Part shown: piece by piece, positions 26,067-34,715 of the stretch | Layout: every line of letters starts with the position of its first letter | How positions within the stretch are numbered: position 1 is the first letter of the stretch | From: G016234445 sp964438865 | GTDB lineage: Bacteria; Chloroflexota; Dehalococcoidia; Tepidiformales; Tepidiformaceae | NCBI GenBank assembly: GCA_964438865.1 | Contig: CAYTMI010000012.1 | Location: forward strand, 1-64,000 | DNA: 64,000 bases | Direction: 5' to 3' | Translations under genes and position numbers: made by a program | The notes under the pieces: generated by a model | Databases searched by the model: none | Told to the model about the DNA's origin: nothing | Seen by the model: only the letters and a program-made list of their open reading frames with translations

Positions 26067-26421
26067 GCCTATGTGATGGCCGGTCTCCGACAAAGGGTGA
26101 CGGGTCGCCCCCAACTGTCACGGGCCGGCCGGGGCGCGAGAACCTGAGAGAAGTACGGCCTCCGGGTCGCCGAATGGGTCGAGGCCGCGCTCGCCAGGCT
26201 GAGAGGGACCCCGGCCGAGATGGCCAGGGTCGCGGAGGCCCTGGGCGTGGACGGCGCGCTGCGCTTCGTCCACCGCTCCCACTGGAAGGAGTATCCACGA
26301 ACGGGGCGAACCCACTGCGCCGGCACCATTGTCTCATCGTGTCGGCCGGCCCCGGCCGTCAGGTCTCCTGTTGGACTGTGGCGTCGCCGGCCAGAGGCAA
26401 CCCGGGCGCTGGGCAGGTCCG
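26067..26421. other. intergenic region with an orphan coding-like stretch
   Basis: From about 26157 to 26310 the plus strand reads VAEWVEAALARLRG, TPAEMARVAEALGVDG and ALRFVHRSHWKEYPR without a stop. This has real protein character but lacks a start and a recognisable family. It may be the remnant of a lost gene. Nothing else is seen. Confidence 0.3.
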
Positions 26422-26730
26422 TCATGTCGCCTCCCAGGCAATCAATGTCCAGCTCTTGGATTCAGCAGTTAATGTCCAGCTCGTGGGCTCAGAGGACCGT
26501 TCGGTTGCCGGGACGGCCGCAAGCGCGCGCTCGGGGCAGGCGGCAATGCAGAGCCCACACCCCGTGCAACCCTTCAGTGCCAGCTCCCAGCGGCGCTTGG
26601 TCGCGCAGACATCGGTGATAGTGATAGCACCCTCGGGGCAGATAAACTCGCAGGCCCGGTCGTCCTGGCAGAGGCGCGGAAGGAGGGAAGGGGTGAGCGG
26701 CCGATACTTGGGCTCGAAGATGGCAACCAT
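26422..26730 (-). CDS. dicluster ferredoxin with an Asp in the first cluster motif
   Basis: A 102-residue ferredoxin. Cluster 1 is C21-x2-D24-x2-C27-x3-C31-P, cluster 2 is C55-x2-C58-x2-C61-x3-C65-P. Asp in the second ligand position is known from Pyrococcus ferredoxin, where it ligates a [4Fe-4S] cluster that can lose one Fe. The hydrogenase ferredoxin subunit at 33919 has the same Asp, linking this gene to the hydrogenase. It is divergent from the ArsR regulator; no good Shine-Dalgarno is seen. The last ~25 residues (SSEPTSWTLTAESKSWTLIAWEAT) contain a short internal repeat SWTL. Confidence 0.8.
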   Translation of the reverse strand: MVAIFEPKYRPLTPSLLPRLCQDDRACEFICPEGAITITDVCATKRRWELALKGCTGCGLCIAACPERALAAVPATERSSEPTSWTLTAESKSWTLIAWEAT

Positions 26731-26735
26731 GCAAT

Positions 26736-26757
26736 CTCGCAGTAACTGAGAGTACTG
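26736..26757. promoter_or_regulatory. inverted repeats between ferredoxin and ArsR genes, candidate operator
   Basis: CTCGCAG-TAA-CTGAGAG (26736-26752, one mismatch) and CAGTA-N8-TACTG (26740-26757) are overlapping dyads in the 82-bp divergent intergenic region, which is AT-richer than its surroundings. ArsR-family repressors bind such dyads near their own genes. The octamer GCAATCTC at 26731 recurs at 27234 in the hydrogenase leader. Confidence 0.35.
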
Positions 26758-26812
26758 TCATGTTCTAATATTTGCTTTGGCTTTGGCAAGGCGGCGGGGT
26801 AGAGTGTTCACC

Positions 26813-27154
26813 ATGAGTTCCCTCCAAGACTTCAAGGCCGAGCTCTTCAGGGCACTCGGAAACCCGCTCCGCGTCCGGATCCTCGAGGCACTCCGCACCG
26901 CCGGCAGCCTGACAGTGACCGAGCTTCACCAGCGAGTGGGCGCAGAGCCCTCCAACGTTTCCCAACACCTGGCGATCATGCGCTCCCGCGGGCTCCTCGC
27001 GACGCGCCGAAGCGGCACCAGCATCTGGTACTCCGCGGCTGAACCCGAGATCTTCGAGCTTCTGGATGTGGCAAGGTCGATCTTCGAACGCCAGCTCGTG
27101 GCCAGGGCCCGCCTGCTGGAGCCAGAGGACGCGAGTTCGAAAGCGCCCTCGTAG
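26813..27154 (+). CDS. ArsR family HTH transcriptional regulator
   Basis: A 113-residue winged-helix repressor: FRALGNPLRVRILEALRTAGSLTVTELHQRVGAEPSNVSQHLAIMRSRGLLATRRSGTSIWYS is the complete ArsR DNA-binding domain. No Cys pair of the classical metal-sensing type (ELCVCDL) is present, so the signal may not be a metal. It precedes the hydrogenase operon by 115 bases and is divergent from the ferredoxin gene, which makes both plausible targets. Confidence 0.85.
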   Translation: MSSLQDFKAELFRALGNPLRVRILEALRTAGSLTVTELHQRVGAEPSNVSQHLAIMRSRGLLATRRSGTSIWYSAAEPEIFELLDVARSIFERQLVARARLLEPEDASSKAPS

Positions 27155-27201
27155 GCATGTTCACCCCGCCCTCTCCCTTGCCAGCCGGGACCGTACCGCG
27201 G

Positions 27202-27229
27202 TTGCCCGGAATCATCAGAGCATTACTAT
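27202..27229 (+). promoter_or_regulatory. candidate promoter of the hydrogenase operon
   Basis: TTGCCC at 27202-27207 and TACTAT at 27224-27229 are separated by 16 bases, in an AT-rich segment following the ArsR gene. It would transcribe the operon from 27270 onwards. Confidence 0.45.
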
Positions 27230-27269
27230 CTTCGCAATCTCTTGAATATCTGACCGGGGGCTCATCCTC

Positions 27270-29249
27270 TTGCTGGAGCAACTAACAGCCCTCGCGCTCG
27301 CCGTGCTAGTCGCGGCATCAGTAGCGGAACTAACAGGCGTTGCCCGGGGCACGCGCGCCGGCTACTGGTTCACAGCATGCGGCGCGGCGGTCGCGCTGGG
27401 CACCTTCACCTGGGCGCTTGCCGGCGGCTCAGTCATCGAGTTCGGCCTCTGGTCCCCGGCGCCGTCCCTCGAATTGCAGTGGCGCATGGACGAACTGGGA
27501 GCGCTCTTTGGCGCCGTCGTGGCTGTCGTCGCTCTCTTCGCCTCCGTGTTTGGCGTGCGCTACAGCCATGCCCGCCGGCTGGATGATGCCCTCTACCCGA
27601 TCTTCGTCCTGAGCATGTTCGGAGTGGCGGGCGCTGGAAACGTGTTCAGCTTCTTCGTGATGTGGGAATTGATGGCGCTCACGAGCTTCCTGCTCGTCCT
27701 CAGCGATGGCCAGGGCCACTCCCGGCGCGTGGCCGCGCTCCTCTACCTCGGCATGACGCATGTGGCGACAGTTCTCGCAGTCGCAGCACTCCTCCTGCTC
27801 GCCGACTCCGCCGGAACACAGGAGTTTCGCGGGATGAGGCTCGCTGAAGCTGGTTCCGGCGCCCGCGCCTCCCTCGCCTTGATGCTGGCGCTGGCGGGAT
27901 TCGGGACCAAAGCGGGTCTGATGCCGCTCCACATCTGGCTGCCTCGCGCCCACCCCGTGGCGCCATCTCACGTTTCGGCGCTCATGTCGGCGGCGATGGT
28001 CAATACAGGCATTTACGGAATCATCCGCGTCGGGTTCGACTTCCTCGGCCCGGGGGAGACATGGTGGGGGATCGTGCTCATGGTGGTGGGCGCCACCACG
28101 GCCGTCCTCGGGGTCCTCTATGCGCTGATGGAGCGTGACATGAAGCGCTGCCTGGCCTACAGCACCGTGGAGAACATGGGCATCATCACGCTGGCCCTTG
28201 GCGCGGCGCTGTCCTTCCGCGCTTCTGGCGCAAATCAACTGGCGGCCGCCGCGCTCCTGGCCGCCCTCGTGCACACGTTCAATCACGCCTTGCTCAAGAG
28301 TTTGCTCTTCCTCGGCGCCGGCGCCATCCAGCACGCCGCGAAGTCCCTCGACATGGATCGCCTGGGGGGCCTGCTTCCCGCGATGCCGCTTACCGGCGCC
28401 GCTGTACTGGTCGGCGCCGTCGGGCTCGCCTCGGTGCCGCCCCTGAATGGCTTCGTCGGCGAATGGATGCTCGCGCGCAGCCTGATTTCCCTCGCCGGCG
28501 ATGGATCCACTGTGGCCACGCGGCTCGTAGCCGGCGGGACCCTCGGTATGCTCGCCCTGGCTGCCGGCCTGGCGCTGGCCTGTTTCGTCCGCCTCTTCGG
28601 CATGGCGTTCCTCGGTGTCGCACGCGGCGACACGGTTCCCCGACGGGATGCTCCGGCGCTGATGACCCTGCCGCTACTCGCCCTCGCGGTGGTCTCAGTG
28701 GGAGCCGCCGTCGCCGCGCCGGGCTTGGTGCGGCTCTTCCGCGGCGTCGCGGCGGCGCTCCTTCCAGCGAATGGCGCGACGGTGGAGGACATCCATCGCA
28801 TCGGTTTGGAGGGCGGCGGCAGCTTCTCCCCCGCAGTCGCGGCCATTGCGTTGCTCGCGCTCGCGCCCATCCCCTGGCTGCTTCTTCGGTGGGCGTTCGG
28901 CCCAACCCGGCGCGAACGTGGCCCCGTTTGGGCCACTGGTTCCGCGTTCGCTCCCACCATGCAGTACACGGCCACCTCGCTGTCCAAGCCGTTGCGACTG
29001 TTCTTCAGGCGTGTCTTAGTCCCACAGCGCGAAATCAAGGTGGAGTTCCACGGCACCTCGCCAATCCCGCGGCGAGTGCAATACACCGGTCGCGTTCCCG
29101 CCGTGATCGAAGAGCGGGTCTACCTGCCATTGCGCGGTATCGCAATCTGGTCTGCTCAGCGAATCCGCGCATTCCAGAACGGGAGCGTCGAGTTCTACCT
29201 GCTCTACGTCTTCGCCGCGCTACTGGCGCTACTGGTGGTGGCGCGATGA
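27270..29249 (+). CDS. hyfB: hydrogenase-4 component B-like antiporter subunit
   Basis: A 659-residue, many-helix membrane protein of the Proton_antipo_M family (NuoL/HyfB). FFVMWELMALTSFLLV, GTKAGLMPLHIWLPRAHPVAPSHVSALMSAAMV with the conserved Lys and the MERDMKRCLAYSTVENMGII segment are diagnostic of the HycC/HyfB branch. It forms part of the proton-translocating membrane arm. The first codon is TTG at 27270 with GGGGGC upstream; no better start is visible. The next gene starts in its stop codon. Confidence 0.88.
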   Translation: MLEQLTALALAVLVAASVAELTGVARGTRAGYWFTACGAAVALGTFTWALAGGSVIEFGLWSPAPSLELQWRMDELGALFGAVVAVVALFASVFGVRYSHARRLDDALYPIFVLSMFGVAGAGNVFSFFVMWELMALTSFLLVLSDGQGHSRRVAALLYLGMTHVATVLAVAALLLLADSAGTQEFRGMRLAEAGSGARASLALMLALAGFGTKAGLMPLHIWLPRAHPVAPSHVSALMSAAMVNTGIYGIIRVGFDFLGPGETWWGIVLMVVGATTAVLGVLYALMERDMKRCLAYSTVENMGIITLALGAALSFRASGANQLAAAALLAALVHTFNHALLKSLLFLGAGAIQHAAKSLDMDRLGGLLPAMPLTGAAVLVGAVGLASVPPLNGFVGEWMLARSLISLAGDGSTVATRLVAGGTLGMLALAAGLALACFVRLFGMAFLGVARGDTVPRRDAPALMTLPLLALAVVSVGAAVAAPGLVRLFRGVAAALLPANGATVEDIHRIGLEGGGSFSPAVAAIALLALAPIPWLLLRWAFGPTRRERGPVWATGSAFAPTMQYTATSLSKPLRLFFRRVLVPQREIKVEFHGTSPIPRRVQYTGRVPAVIEERVYLPLRGIAIWSAQRIRAFQNGSVEFYLLYVFAALLALLVVAR

Positions 29250-30199
29250 CGGGCACTGCTGAGTCCATTGTCCTCGGACTGGTACAGCTGCTGGTCCTGC
29301 TGGCGGCGGCCCCACTCGTTCAGGGAGTCATCCGGAAGCTGAAGGCGCGCTTCCAGTCGCGCAGCGGCCCTCCGTTGCTTCAGAGCTACTACGACCTCGC
29401 GAAGCTCTTTTCCCGGGGAGAGATGGTGGCAGACACCACCTCGGTGGTCCAGGCGTTGGCCCCCTGGGTTGTCCTTGGTGCTTTCGTCACCGCTGCGCTG
29501 TTCGTGCCCATGTTCGCAGCAGCCACCCCACTCACCAGCGATGGCGACCTGCTGCTCGTCATCGGGTTCTTCGCACTCGCGCGTTTGGCGCTGACACTCG
29601 GCGGAATCGACAGCGGGAGCTCGTTTGGCCAGATGGGCAGCAGTCGCGAGATTGCCGTCGGCGCACTGGTGGAACCGGCTTTCATGCTCTCGCTCGCCGG
29701 CCTCGCGGTGACGGCCGGAACGACGCGGCTGGGGGATATCGTCGCCTTCGGCGCGGATCAGGGAGTCAGCTTCATCGACCTGCCATGGGGGTTGGCACTC
29801 TTCGCCCTCGTCATCGTGACGCTCGCGGAGATCGGACGCATCCCAGTCGACAACCCGGATACGCACCTCGAGCTGACCATGACGCACGAGGCCATGCTGC
29901 TGGAGTACTCGGGCCGCAGTCTCGGCGTGCTCCACTTCGCGACCATGGTGAAGCAACTCCTCCTGGCCTGCCTCATCGCGAACCTCTTCATTCCATTCGG
30001 GCTCGATCGGGACCCCGGCCTGGCATCGTACGTCGCCGGGGGAGCGTTGCTCGCCGGCAAGGTGGCGCTGATCGGTCTTGCCCTCGCGGTCGTGGAGTCC
30101 GTCTTTGCGAAGTTGCGCCTGTACGAATTGCCCGACCTCATCGGTTCTGCGTCGCTCGCCGGCTTCGTCGCCCTAGCAGTGACGGTATGGCAGATATGA
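29246..30199 (+). CDS. hyfC: respiratory-chain NADH dehydrogenase subunit 1-like hydrogenase membrane subunit
   Basis: A 317-residue membrane protein of the NuoH/HycD/HyfC family. GPPLLQSYYDLAKLFSR near the N-terminus and EIGRIPVDNPDTHLELTMTHEAMLLEYSGR are hallmark quinone/connection-site segments of the hydrogenase branch. It anchors the catalytic subunits to the membrane arm. ATG 29246 overlaps the hyfB stop by four bases, and the following gene overlaps likewise. Confidence 0.9.
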   Translation: MTGTAESIVLGLVQLLVLLAAAPLVQGVIRKLKARFQSRSGPPLLQSYYDLAKLFSRGEMVADTTSVVQALAPWVVLGAFVTAALFVPMFAAATPLTSDGDLLLVIGFFALARLALTLGGIDSGSSFGQMGSSREIAVGALVEPAFMLSLAGLAVTAGTTRLGDIVAFGADQGVSFIDLPWGLALFALVIVTLAEIGRIPVDNPDTHLELTMTHEAMLLEYSGRSLGVLHFATMVKQLLLACLIANLFIPFGLDRDPGLASYVAGGALLAGKVALIGLALAVVESVFAKLRLYELPDLIGSASLAGFVALAVTVWQI

Positions 30200-30861
30200 G
30201 CGACACCGACGTGGCGAGCACGATAGACGCCCTGGCGATCGGCATGGTCGTCCTCGCGATCGGACTCATCTGGACCCGGTCGTCGCGTCAGGCGGTGGCC
30301 CTCGTGGCGTTGCAGGCGGTGCTCCTGGGCGCCGTGGCTGTGGTGGCAGCATTCCATGCGGAGACCAGGGCCACCCACCTCCTCCTCGGCGCCGGCCTCG
30401 TTCTCCTGGTGAAAGCCGGAATCCTGCCCGCCGTCATGGGGCTCCTCATCACCCGTGCCCGTGCCGGCCGAACGATGCCCTTCGCAGTTCCCCGTGCCCT
30501 CGCGGTGGTGTTCGCCGTAGGCGTCAGCCTCATCACGATCGAGACCTTAAGCGGGGAGCCCTTCAACACCCCTCTCGGCGCGGAGCGTGCCTTGCCCGCA
30601 GCCGTCGCACTCATCCTTCTCGGACTGCAGACGATGGTCATCCGGCATCACGCCGTCGCCCAGATCACCGGCTTCCTGGCCATCGAAAACGGAATGGCGC
30701 TTGCGGCGCTCACCGCTACCTACGGCATGCCCTTCGTCATCGAGTTCGGCGTGCTCCTCGATGTGCTCCTCGCAGTCATGGTCGCGTTCGTGTACTTCCG
30801 GCGCATCGACGAGTTGCACGGGGAGCTTGCGACGAAGGTCCTCCGGGAGCTGCGCGGATGA
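30196..30861 (+). CDS. hyfE: hydrogenase-4 component E-like membrane subunit
   Basis: A 221-residue membrane protein with about seven hydrophobic helices (LLLGAGLVLLVKAGILPAVMGLLI, HHAVAQITGFLAIENGMALAAL, MPFVIEFGVLLDVLLAVMVAFVYFRRI). The IGFLxIENG motif and C-terminal E-F-G-x-L-L-D segment match HyfE, a NuoK-like subunit. ATG 30196 overlaps the previous stop (ATGA); an in-frame ATG at 30187 is an alternative. Confidence 0.85.
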   Translation: MSDTDVASTIDALAIGMVVLAIGLIWTRSSRQAVALVALQAVLLGAVAVVAAFHAETRATHLLLGAGLVLLVKAGILPAVMGLLITRARAGRTMPFAVPRALAVVFAVGVSLITIETLSGEPFNTPLGAERALPAAVALILLGLQTMVIRHHAVAQITGFLAIENGMALAALTATYGMPFVIEFGVLLDVLLAVMVAFVYFRRIDELHGELATKVLRELRG

Positions 30862-32336
30862 CGTGGGTGGAACTCTGCCTGGCAGCAGGGATGGTGGCTC
30901 TCGTTGGAGGGGCCTTGCTGGTGGTCCTCCTCCCGTTCGGCCCCCTCACGTGGCCCGTCGCCGCCTGCGCGAGCAGCGTCGCGCTGCTTGCGGCCGTGGG
31001 CGTCACGATACGAGTCAGCCAGGACGGGCCCTCCCTCGCCTTCGACGATTGGGTCTACGTGGACGCGCTGGGAGTCATCGTCGCCGACCTGGTGGCTCTC
31101 GTCGGGCTCCTCGCGATCATCAACTCTCACCCCTATATCAGACACGAGCTGGCGCAAGGCGAGATCAACCCAGCGCGAGCCCGCCGCTACTACGCCCTCG
31201 TCCTGGCGTTCCTTGCGGCGATGTTTGCCGTCCCTGTCTCGAACAACCTGGGCGTCTTGTGGATCGCAATCGAAGCGACGACTATCGTCTCGGCCCTGCT
31301 CGTCAGCATCCACGGCGACCGCGCGGGCCTCGAAGCAGCCTGGAAGTACCTCATCATCGGCTCAGTGGGCATCGCCTTCGCGCTCTTCGGGACGATGATG
31401 ACGTTCTATGCGGCCGAGCCAATACTCGGCGATTCGGGTGACGCCCTGAACTGGACGACGTTGCGCAGTGTCGCCGGTCAGCTCAACCCGGAAGTGATGC
31501 GGCTCGCTTTCGTTTTCGTGCTGGTCGGCTACGGCACGAAGGCCGGCCTTGCCCCCATGCACACCTGGCTACCCGATGCCCACAGCCAGGCCCCGTCGCC
31601 GGTTTCCGGGCTGCTTTCCGGGGTGCTGCTCAAGTGCGCGCTTGTGGCAATGCTGCGGTTCGGCGTGCTTACGGACCTCTCAGTGGGCGGCAGCTTTCGC
31701 GACAACGCCTTGATGACGTTTGGGATCGCCAGCATCGTGATCGCCGTGCCGTTCATCCTCGTGCAGGGTGACCTCAAACGGCTCCTGGCCTACTCGAGCG
31801 TCGAGAACATTGGGATTATCGTGCTGGCGGCCGGGATAGGCGGTCCAATTGCCACGTATGCGGCGGTACTCCATATCATCGCTCATTCCCTCACCAAGTC
31901 GAGCCTGTTCTTTTCCGCGGGCGCAATCGTGCAGGCGTACGGCACGCGGCGGTTGCACCGCCTGCGAAGCCTGGTCAGCACGTCACCTGCTGTGGCGGTC
32001 GTGTTCATTGGGGCGATCATAGGCGTATCTGGATTTCCGCCGTTCGCGATGTTCGTTTCCGAATACGGGCTGGTTAGCGGCGCCTTCGCAGAGGATCGAG
32101 GAGCAGTGGCCGTGGTGGGTATGATCTTCGTCGCGCTGGCGGCGTCCGCGCTGCTGTTCCAGGTGGTCGGCACCGTGTTCCGGGACGAAAAACGCATCCG
32201 GCCGCCTCTTGGGATCGCACGGGTGTCCCTGGCGACGGCCGCACTCCCGCTCTTGCTCGCGACGTGGGTCGCATTCGCGCCGCCGCCTGCCATTCGCGAC
32301 CTCCTGCAGGACGCCGCCGCGGTCATGGAGGTCTGA
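30858..32336 (+). CDS. hyfF: hydrogenase-4 component F-like antiporter subunit
   Basis: A 492-residue antiporter-like membrane protein (NuoN/NuoM/HyfF type). The segments NNLGVLWIAIEATTIVSALLV, AWKYLIIGSVGIAFALFGTMM, GTKAGLAPMHTWLPDAHSQAPSPVSGLLSG and VQGDLKRLLAYSSVENIGII contain the conserved Glu and Lys of proton channels. A second antiporter subunit besides HyfB indicates a large, ion-pumping Hyf-type complex rather than a minimal FHL-1. It overlaps hyfE by four bases. Confidence 0.88.
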   Translation: MTWVELCLAAGMVALVGGALLVVLLPFGPLTWPVAACASSVALLAAVGVTIRVSQDGPSLAFDDWVYVDALGVIVADLVALVGLLAIINSHPYIRHELAQGEINPARARRYYALVLAFLAAMFAVPVSNNLGVLWIAIEATTIVSALLVSIHGDRAGLEAAWKYLIIGSVGIAFALFGTMMTFYAAEPILGDSGDALNWTTLRSVAGQLNPEVMRLAFVFVLVGYGTKAGLAPMHTWLPDAHSQAPSPVSGLLSGVLLKCALVAMLRFGVLTDLSVGGSFRDNALMTFGIASIVIAVPFILVQGDLKRLLAYSSVENIGIIVLAAGIGGPIATYAAVLHIIAHSLTKSSLFFSAGAIVQAYGTRRLHRLRSLVSTSPAVAVVFIGAIIGVSGFPPFAMFVSEYGLVSGAFAEDRGAVAVVGMIFVALAASALLFQVVGTVFRDEKRIRPPLGIARVSLATAALPLLLATWVAFAPPPAIRDLLQDAAAVMEV

Positions 32337-32337
32337 C

Positions 32338-33909
32338 ATGAATGAGCAAACTGCGGTGCTGCTCGACGAGTCCCCCGTGCCCCTGGAACGGCAACCGGCG
32401 TTCGCTGCCAACGAAACACTCGTGCGGTGCAAAGCCGAGCACCTGGTCACTGCGGGCGCTTACTTGGCATCCCGCGGGGCGACTCTGGCGACGATGGTTG
32501 GCCTCGACCTCGCGCCCCTGGGTCGCGGCCTGGCGGTTGAGTTCGTCTTTTCGGTCCCTGCGTTCGACGAGTTCATCCGCCTGGGCGCGGACCTGGGCGC
32601 CGCCGGCTCTTATCCTGCTCTCACGCCTACCGTGCCGGCCGCCCAGTGGTATGAGCGAGAGGCGAAGGACTTGCTTGGCATCGACCCGGTGGGCCACCCG
32701 GACCCGCGTCGGCTCGTGCTTCACGAGTCGTTCCCACACGGCTACCACCCGCTGCGCAAGAACGTCGACCCTGTACAGCGGCCCGCGGTGGATGCGCGCC
32801 GGTTCGACCACTTCGAGGTTCATGGAGAAGGTATCTACGAACTCCCGGTCGGGCCGATTCACGCAGGCGTCATCGAACCGGGACACTTCCGATTCTCGAA
32901 CATCGGCGACGTCGTCCTCTTCCTGGACGCGCGGCTCTTCTACGCCCATCGCGGCGTTGAAAAGATCGTCGAGGGCCTGACACCCGCGAAGGCGCTATTC
33001 ACCGTCGAACGGACATGCGCGGCATGCACCGTCTCGCATGCGGTGGCGTTTGCCTCAGCCGTTGAACGCGCCTCCGGGACGGTTATTCCTCCACGGGCGA
33101 CCTGGCTGCGCACGCTCCTCCTTGAACTCGAGCGCCTGTACAACCACGTGGGCGACATCGGAAACATCTGTGCCGGCACGGGCCTCCATGCCGGTACGTC
33201 CCGCGGCGCCATCCTGAAGGAGCGGCTGCAGCGGCTGAACGAAGCCCTCACCGGGCACCGCTTCCTCATGGGAGCCGTCGATGTCGGCGGCTTGCGCCGG
33301 GACCCGGACCCTCTGACCCTCGCAGAGCAGGCTGGCGAGCTCTCCGCGCTCCAGAAGGACTTCACAGCCTACGTCGAAATGCTCCTCGGCACGGATGGCT
33401 TCGTTCACCGCCTTAAGGGGCCGGGCCGGCTCGATGCGGAGCTCGTCCGGGCTCTCGGCGGCACCGGCGTGACGGCGCGCGCATCGGGAGTTGCCACCGA
33501 CTATCGTATTGATCACCCCCACGCCGCCTATGGCATGCTCGCGCCGCGTCCCGTCGCAGAGACGACGGGCGATGTCTTCGCACGGACGATGGTGCGGATC
33601 AGGGAGGCGGAGGAGTCGTTCCGGCTCGTGAGCGCCATCGTCGATAACCTGCCGCAGGGGCCTGTCCGGTGTGAGGTCCCTTCGCCGCCCCCGTTCGCAT
33701 CCGCGCTGGGTTACGCCGAAAGCCCTCGCGGCGCAAACGTGCACTGGGTGATGTTCGACGGCGACGGCCGCCTCTACCGTCTGCGGATCCGCTCAGCCGC
33801 CTACGCGAACTGGCCGCTGGTCGGGCGCGCCGTTCCCGGTAACGTCGTGCCCGACTTTCCGCTCATCAACAAGAGCTTCGAGCTCTGCTACGCCTGCTGT
33901 GACCGCTAA
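32338..33909 (+). CDS. hyfG: group 4 [NiFe]-hydrogenase large subunit with NuoC-like N-terminal domain
   Basis: A 523-residue catalytic subunit. Residues ~25-150 are the NuoC-like 30-kDa domain (AAQWYEREAKDLLGIDPVGHPDPRRLVLHESFPHGYHPLRK). The NuoD/HycE-like part has the two Ni-Fe ligand pairs: C227-AA-C230 (RTCAACTVSHAVAF) and C517-YA-C520 (SFELCYACCDR). The protein ends at the Arg where HycE is normally cleaved, so no C-terminal extension needs removal. ATG 32338 follows GGAGG at seven bases and lies one base after the hyfF stop. It should reduce protons or oxidise H2 at the cytoplasmic face. No hyp maturation genes are in the window. Confidence 0.9.
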   Translation: MNEQTAVLLDESPVPLERQPAFAANETLVRCKAEHLVTAGAYLASRGATLATMVGLDLAPLGRGLAVEFVFSVPAFDEFIRLGADLGAAGSYPALTPTVPAAQWYEREAKDLLGIDPVGHPDPRRLVLHESFPHGYHPLRKNVDPVQRPAVDARRFDHFEVHGEGIYELPVGPIHAGVIEPGHFRFSNIGDVVLFLDARLFYAHRGVEKIVEGLTPAKALFTVERTCAACTVSHAVAFASAVERASGTVIPPRATWLRTLLLELERLYNHVGDIGNICAGTGLHAGTSRGAILKERLQRLNEALTGHRFLMGAVDVGGLRRDPDPLTLAEQAGELSALQKDFTAYVEMLLGTDGFVHRLKGPGRLDAELVRALGGTGVTARASGVATDYRIDHPHAAYGMLAPRPVAETTGDVFARTMVRIREAEESFRLVSAIVDNLPQGPVRCEVPSPPPFASALGYAESPRGANVHWVMFDGDGRLYRLRIRSAAYANWPLVGRAVPGNVVPDFPLINKSFELCYACCDR

Positions 33910-33918
33910 GGAACCAGA

Positions 33919-34272
33919 ATGGGATTCTTCGATCTTCTCCTGAGACCGCTGACAGCTTCCCGCTCGACGGTGGGATACCCGAAAAGCCCTGCCGATTCAG
34001 TGAGGACCAGGCGCGTTCCCCGGTTTGAGCCGGGCAAGTGCAGCGACGACAGGTCGTGCGAGGCCGTCTGCCCCACCGAGGCCATCACTATCGAGGGAGT
34101 GCCCGACGGGAAACGCCGCTGGGTGCTCGATTACGGAAAGTGCATCTTCTGTGCCGAGTGCATCAGGGTGTGCCCGTCGCTTGCGATCGTCGGCACAGGC
34201 GACTTTGAACTGGCGGCGACCGAACGGGACGGCGTGGTCTCGGAGTATGTTCTCGGGGTGGCCGCACCGTGA
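33919..34272 (+). CDS. hyfH: hydrogenase ferredoxin subunit (NuoI/HyfH-like) with Asp in cluster 1
   Basis: A 117-residue electron-transfer subunit. Cluster 1: C41-x2-D44-x2-C47-x3-C51-P; cluster 2: C75-x2-C78-x2-C81-x3-C85-P. The MGFFDLLLRPLTASRSTVGYP start matches the membrane-associated N-terminus of HycF/HyfH. The Asp replaces the second Cys of the first motif, exactly as in the ferredoxin at 26422. Starts nine bases after hyfG and overlaps the next gene by four (GTGA). Confidence 0.88.
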   Translation: MGFFDLLLRPLTASRSTVGYPKSPADSVRTRRVPRFEPGKCSDDRSCEAVCPTEAITIEGVPDGKRRWVLDYGKCIFCAECIRVCPSLAIVGTGDFELAATERDGVVSEYVLGVAAP

Positions 34273-34715
34273 CCGAAACCACCCCTGCGAGGGAGCTGAG
34301 GTCCAAGATCCGGCGAAGCCTTAGGCGGTCCCTTCACATCCGCCACCTGGACTCAGGGTCGTGCAACGGGTGCGACTGGGAAATCACCGCGCTCCTCAAC
34401 CCCTATTACGACCTGCAACGCTTGGGCATCGATTTCGTTGCCTCCCCTCGACACGCCGACCTCCTCCTCGTTACCGGCGTCATGACCCGGAATCTGGTCG
34501 ATGCGGCCGTCCGGACGTATCAAGCCATGCCCGAGCCCCGGCTGGTGGTCGCTGTCGGCGCTTGCGCGGTAGGCGGGGGCACATTCGCGCATACCTACGC
34601 AGCTCACGGCTCGGCGAACGCAGTACTCCCCGTCGACGTCTACATACCCGGCTGTCCTCCCAGACCCGAAGCCATCATTCACGGTCTCCTGATGGCTGTG
34701 GACCGTTTCCGATGA
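34269..34715 (+). CDS. hyfI: hydrogenase small subunit (NuoB/HyfI-like)
   Basis: A 148-residue small subunit with the proximal [4Fe-4S] ligands C32-NG-C35, C99 (GACAVGGGTF) and C129 (PGCPPRPEAI). It is shorter than E. coli HycG/HyfI and close to the minimal NuoB core. Starts at GTG inside the hyfH stop, and the STAS gene starts inside its own stop. It receives electrons from or passes them to the Ni-Fe site of HyfG. Confidence 0.9.
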   Translation: MTETTPARELRSKIRRSLRRSLHIRHLDSGSCNGCDWEITALLNPYYDLQRLGIDFVASPRHADLLLVTGVMTRNLVDAAVRTYQAMPEPRLVVAVGACAVGGGTFAHTYAAHGSANAVLPVDVYIPGCPPRPEAIIHGLLMAVDRFR

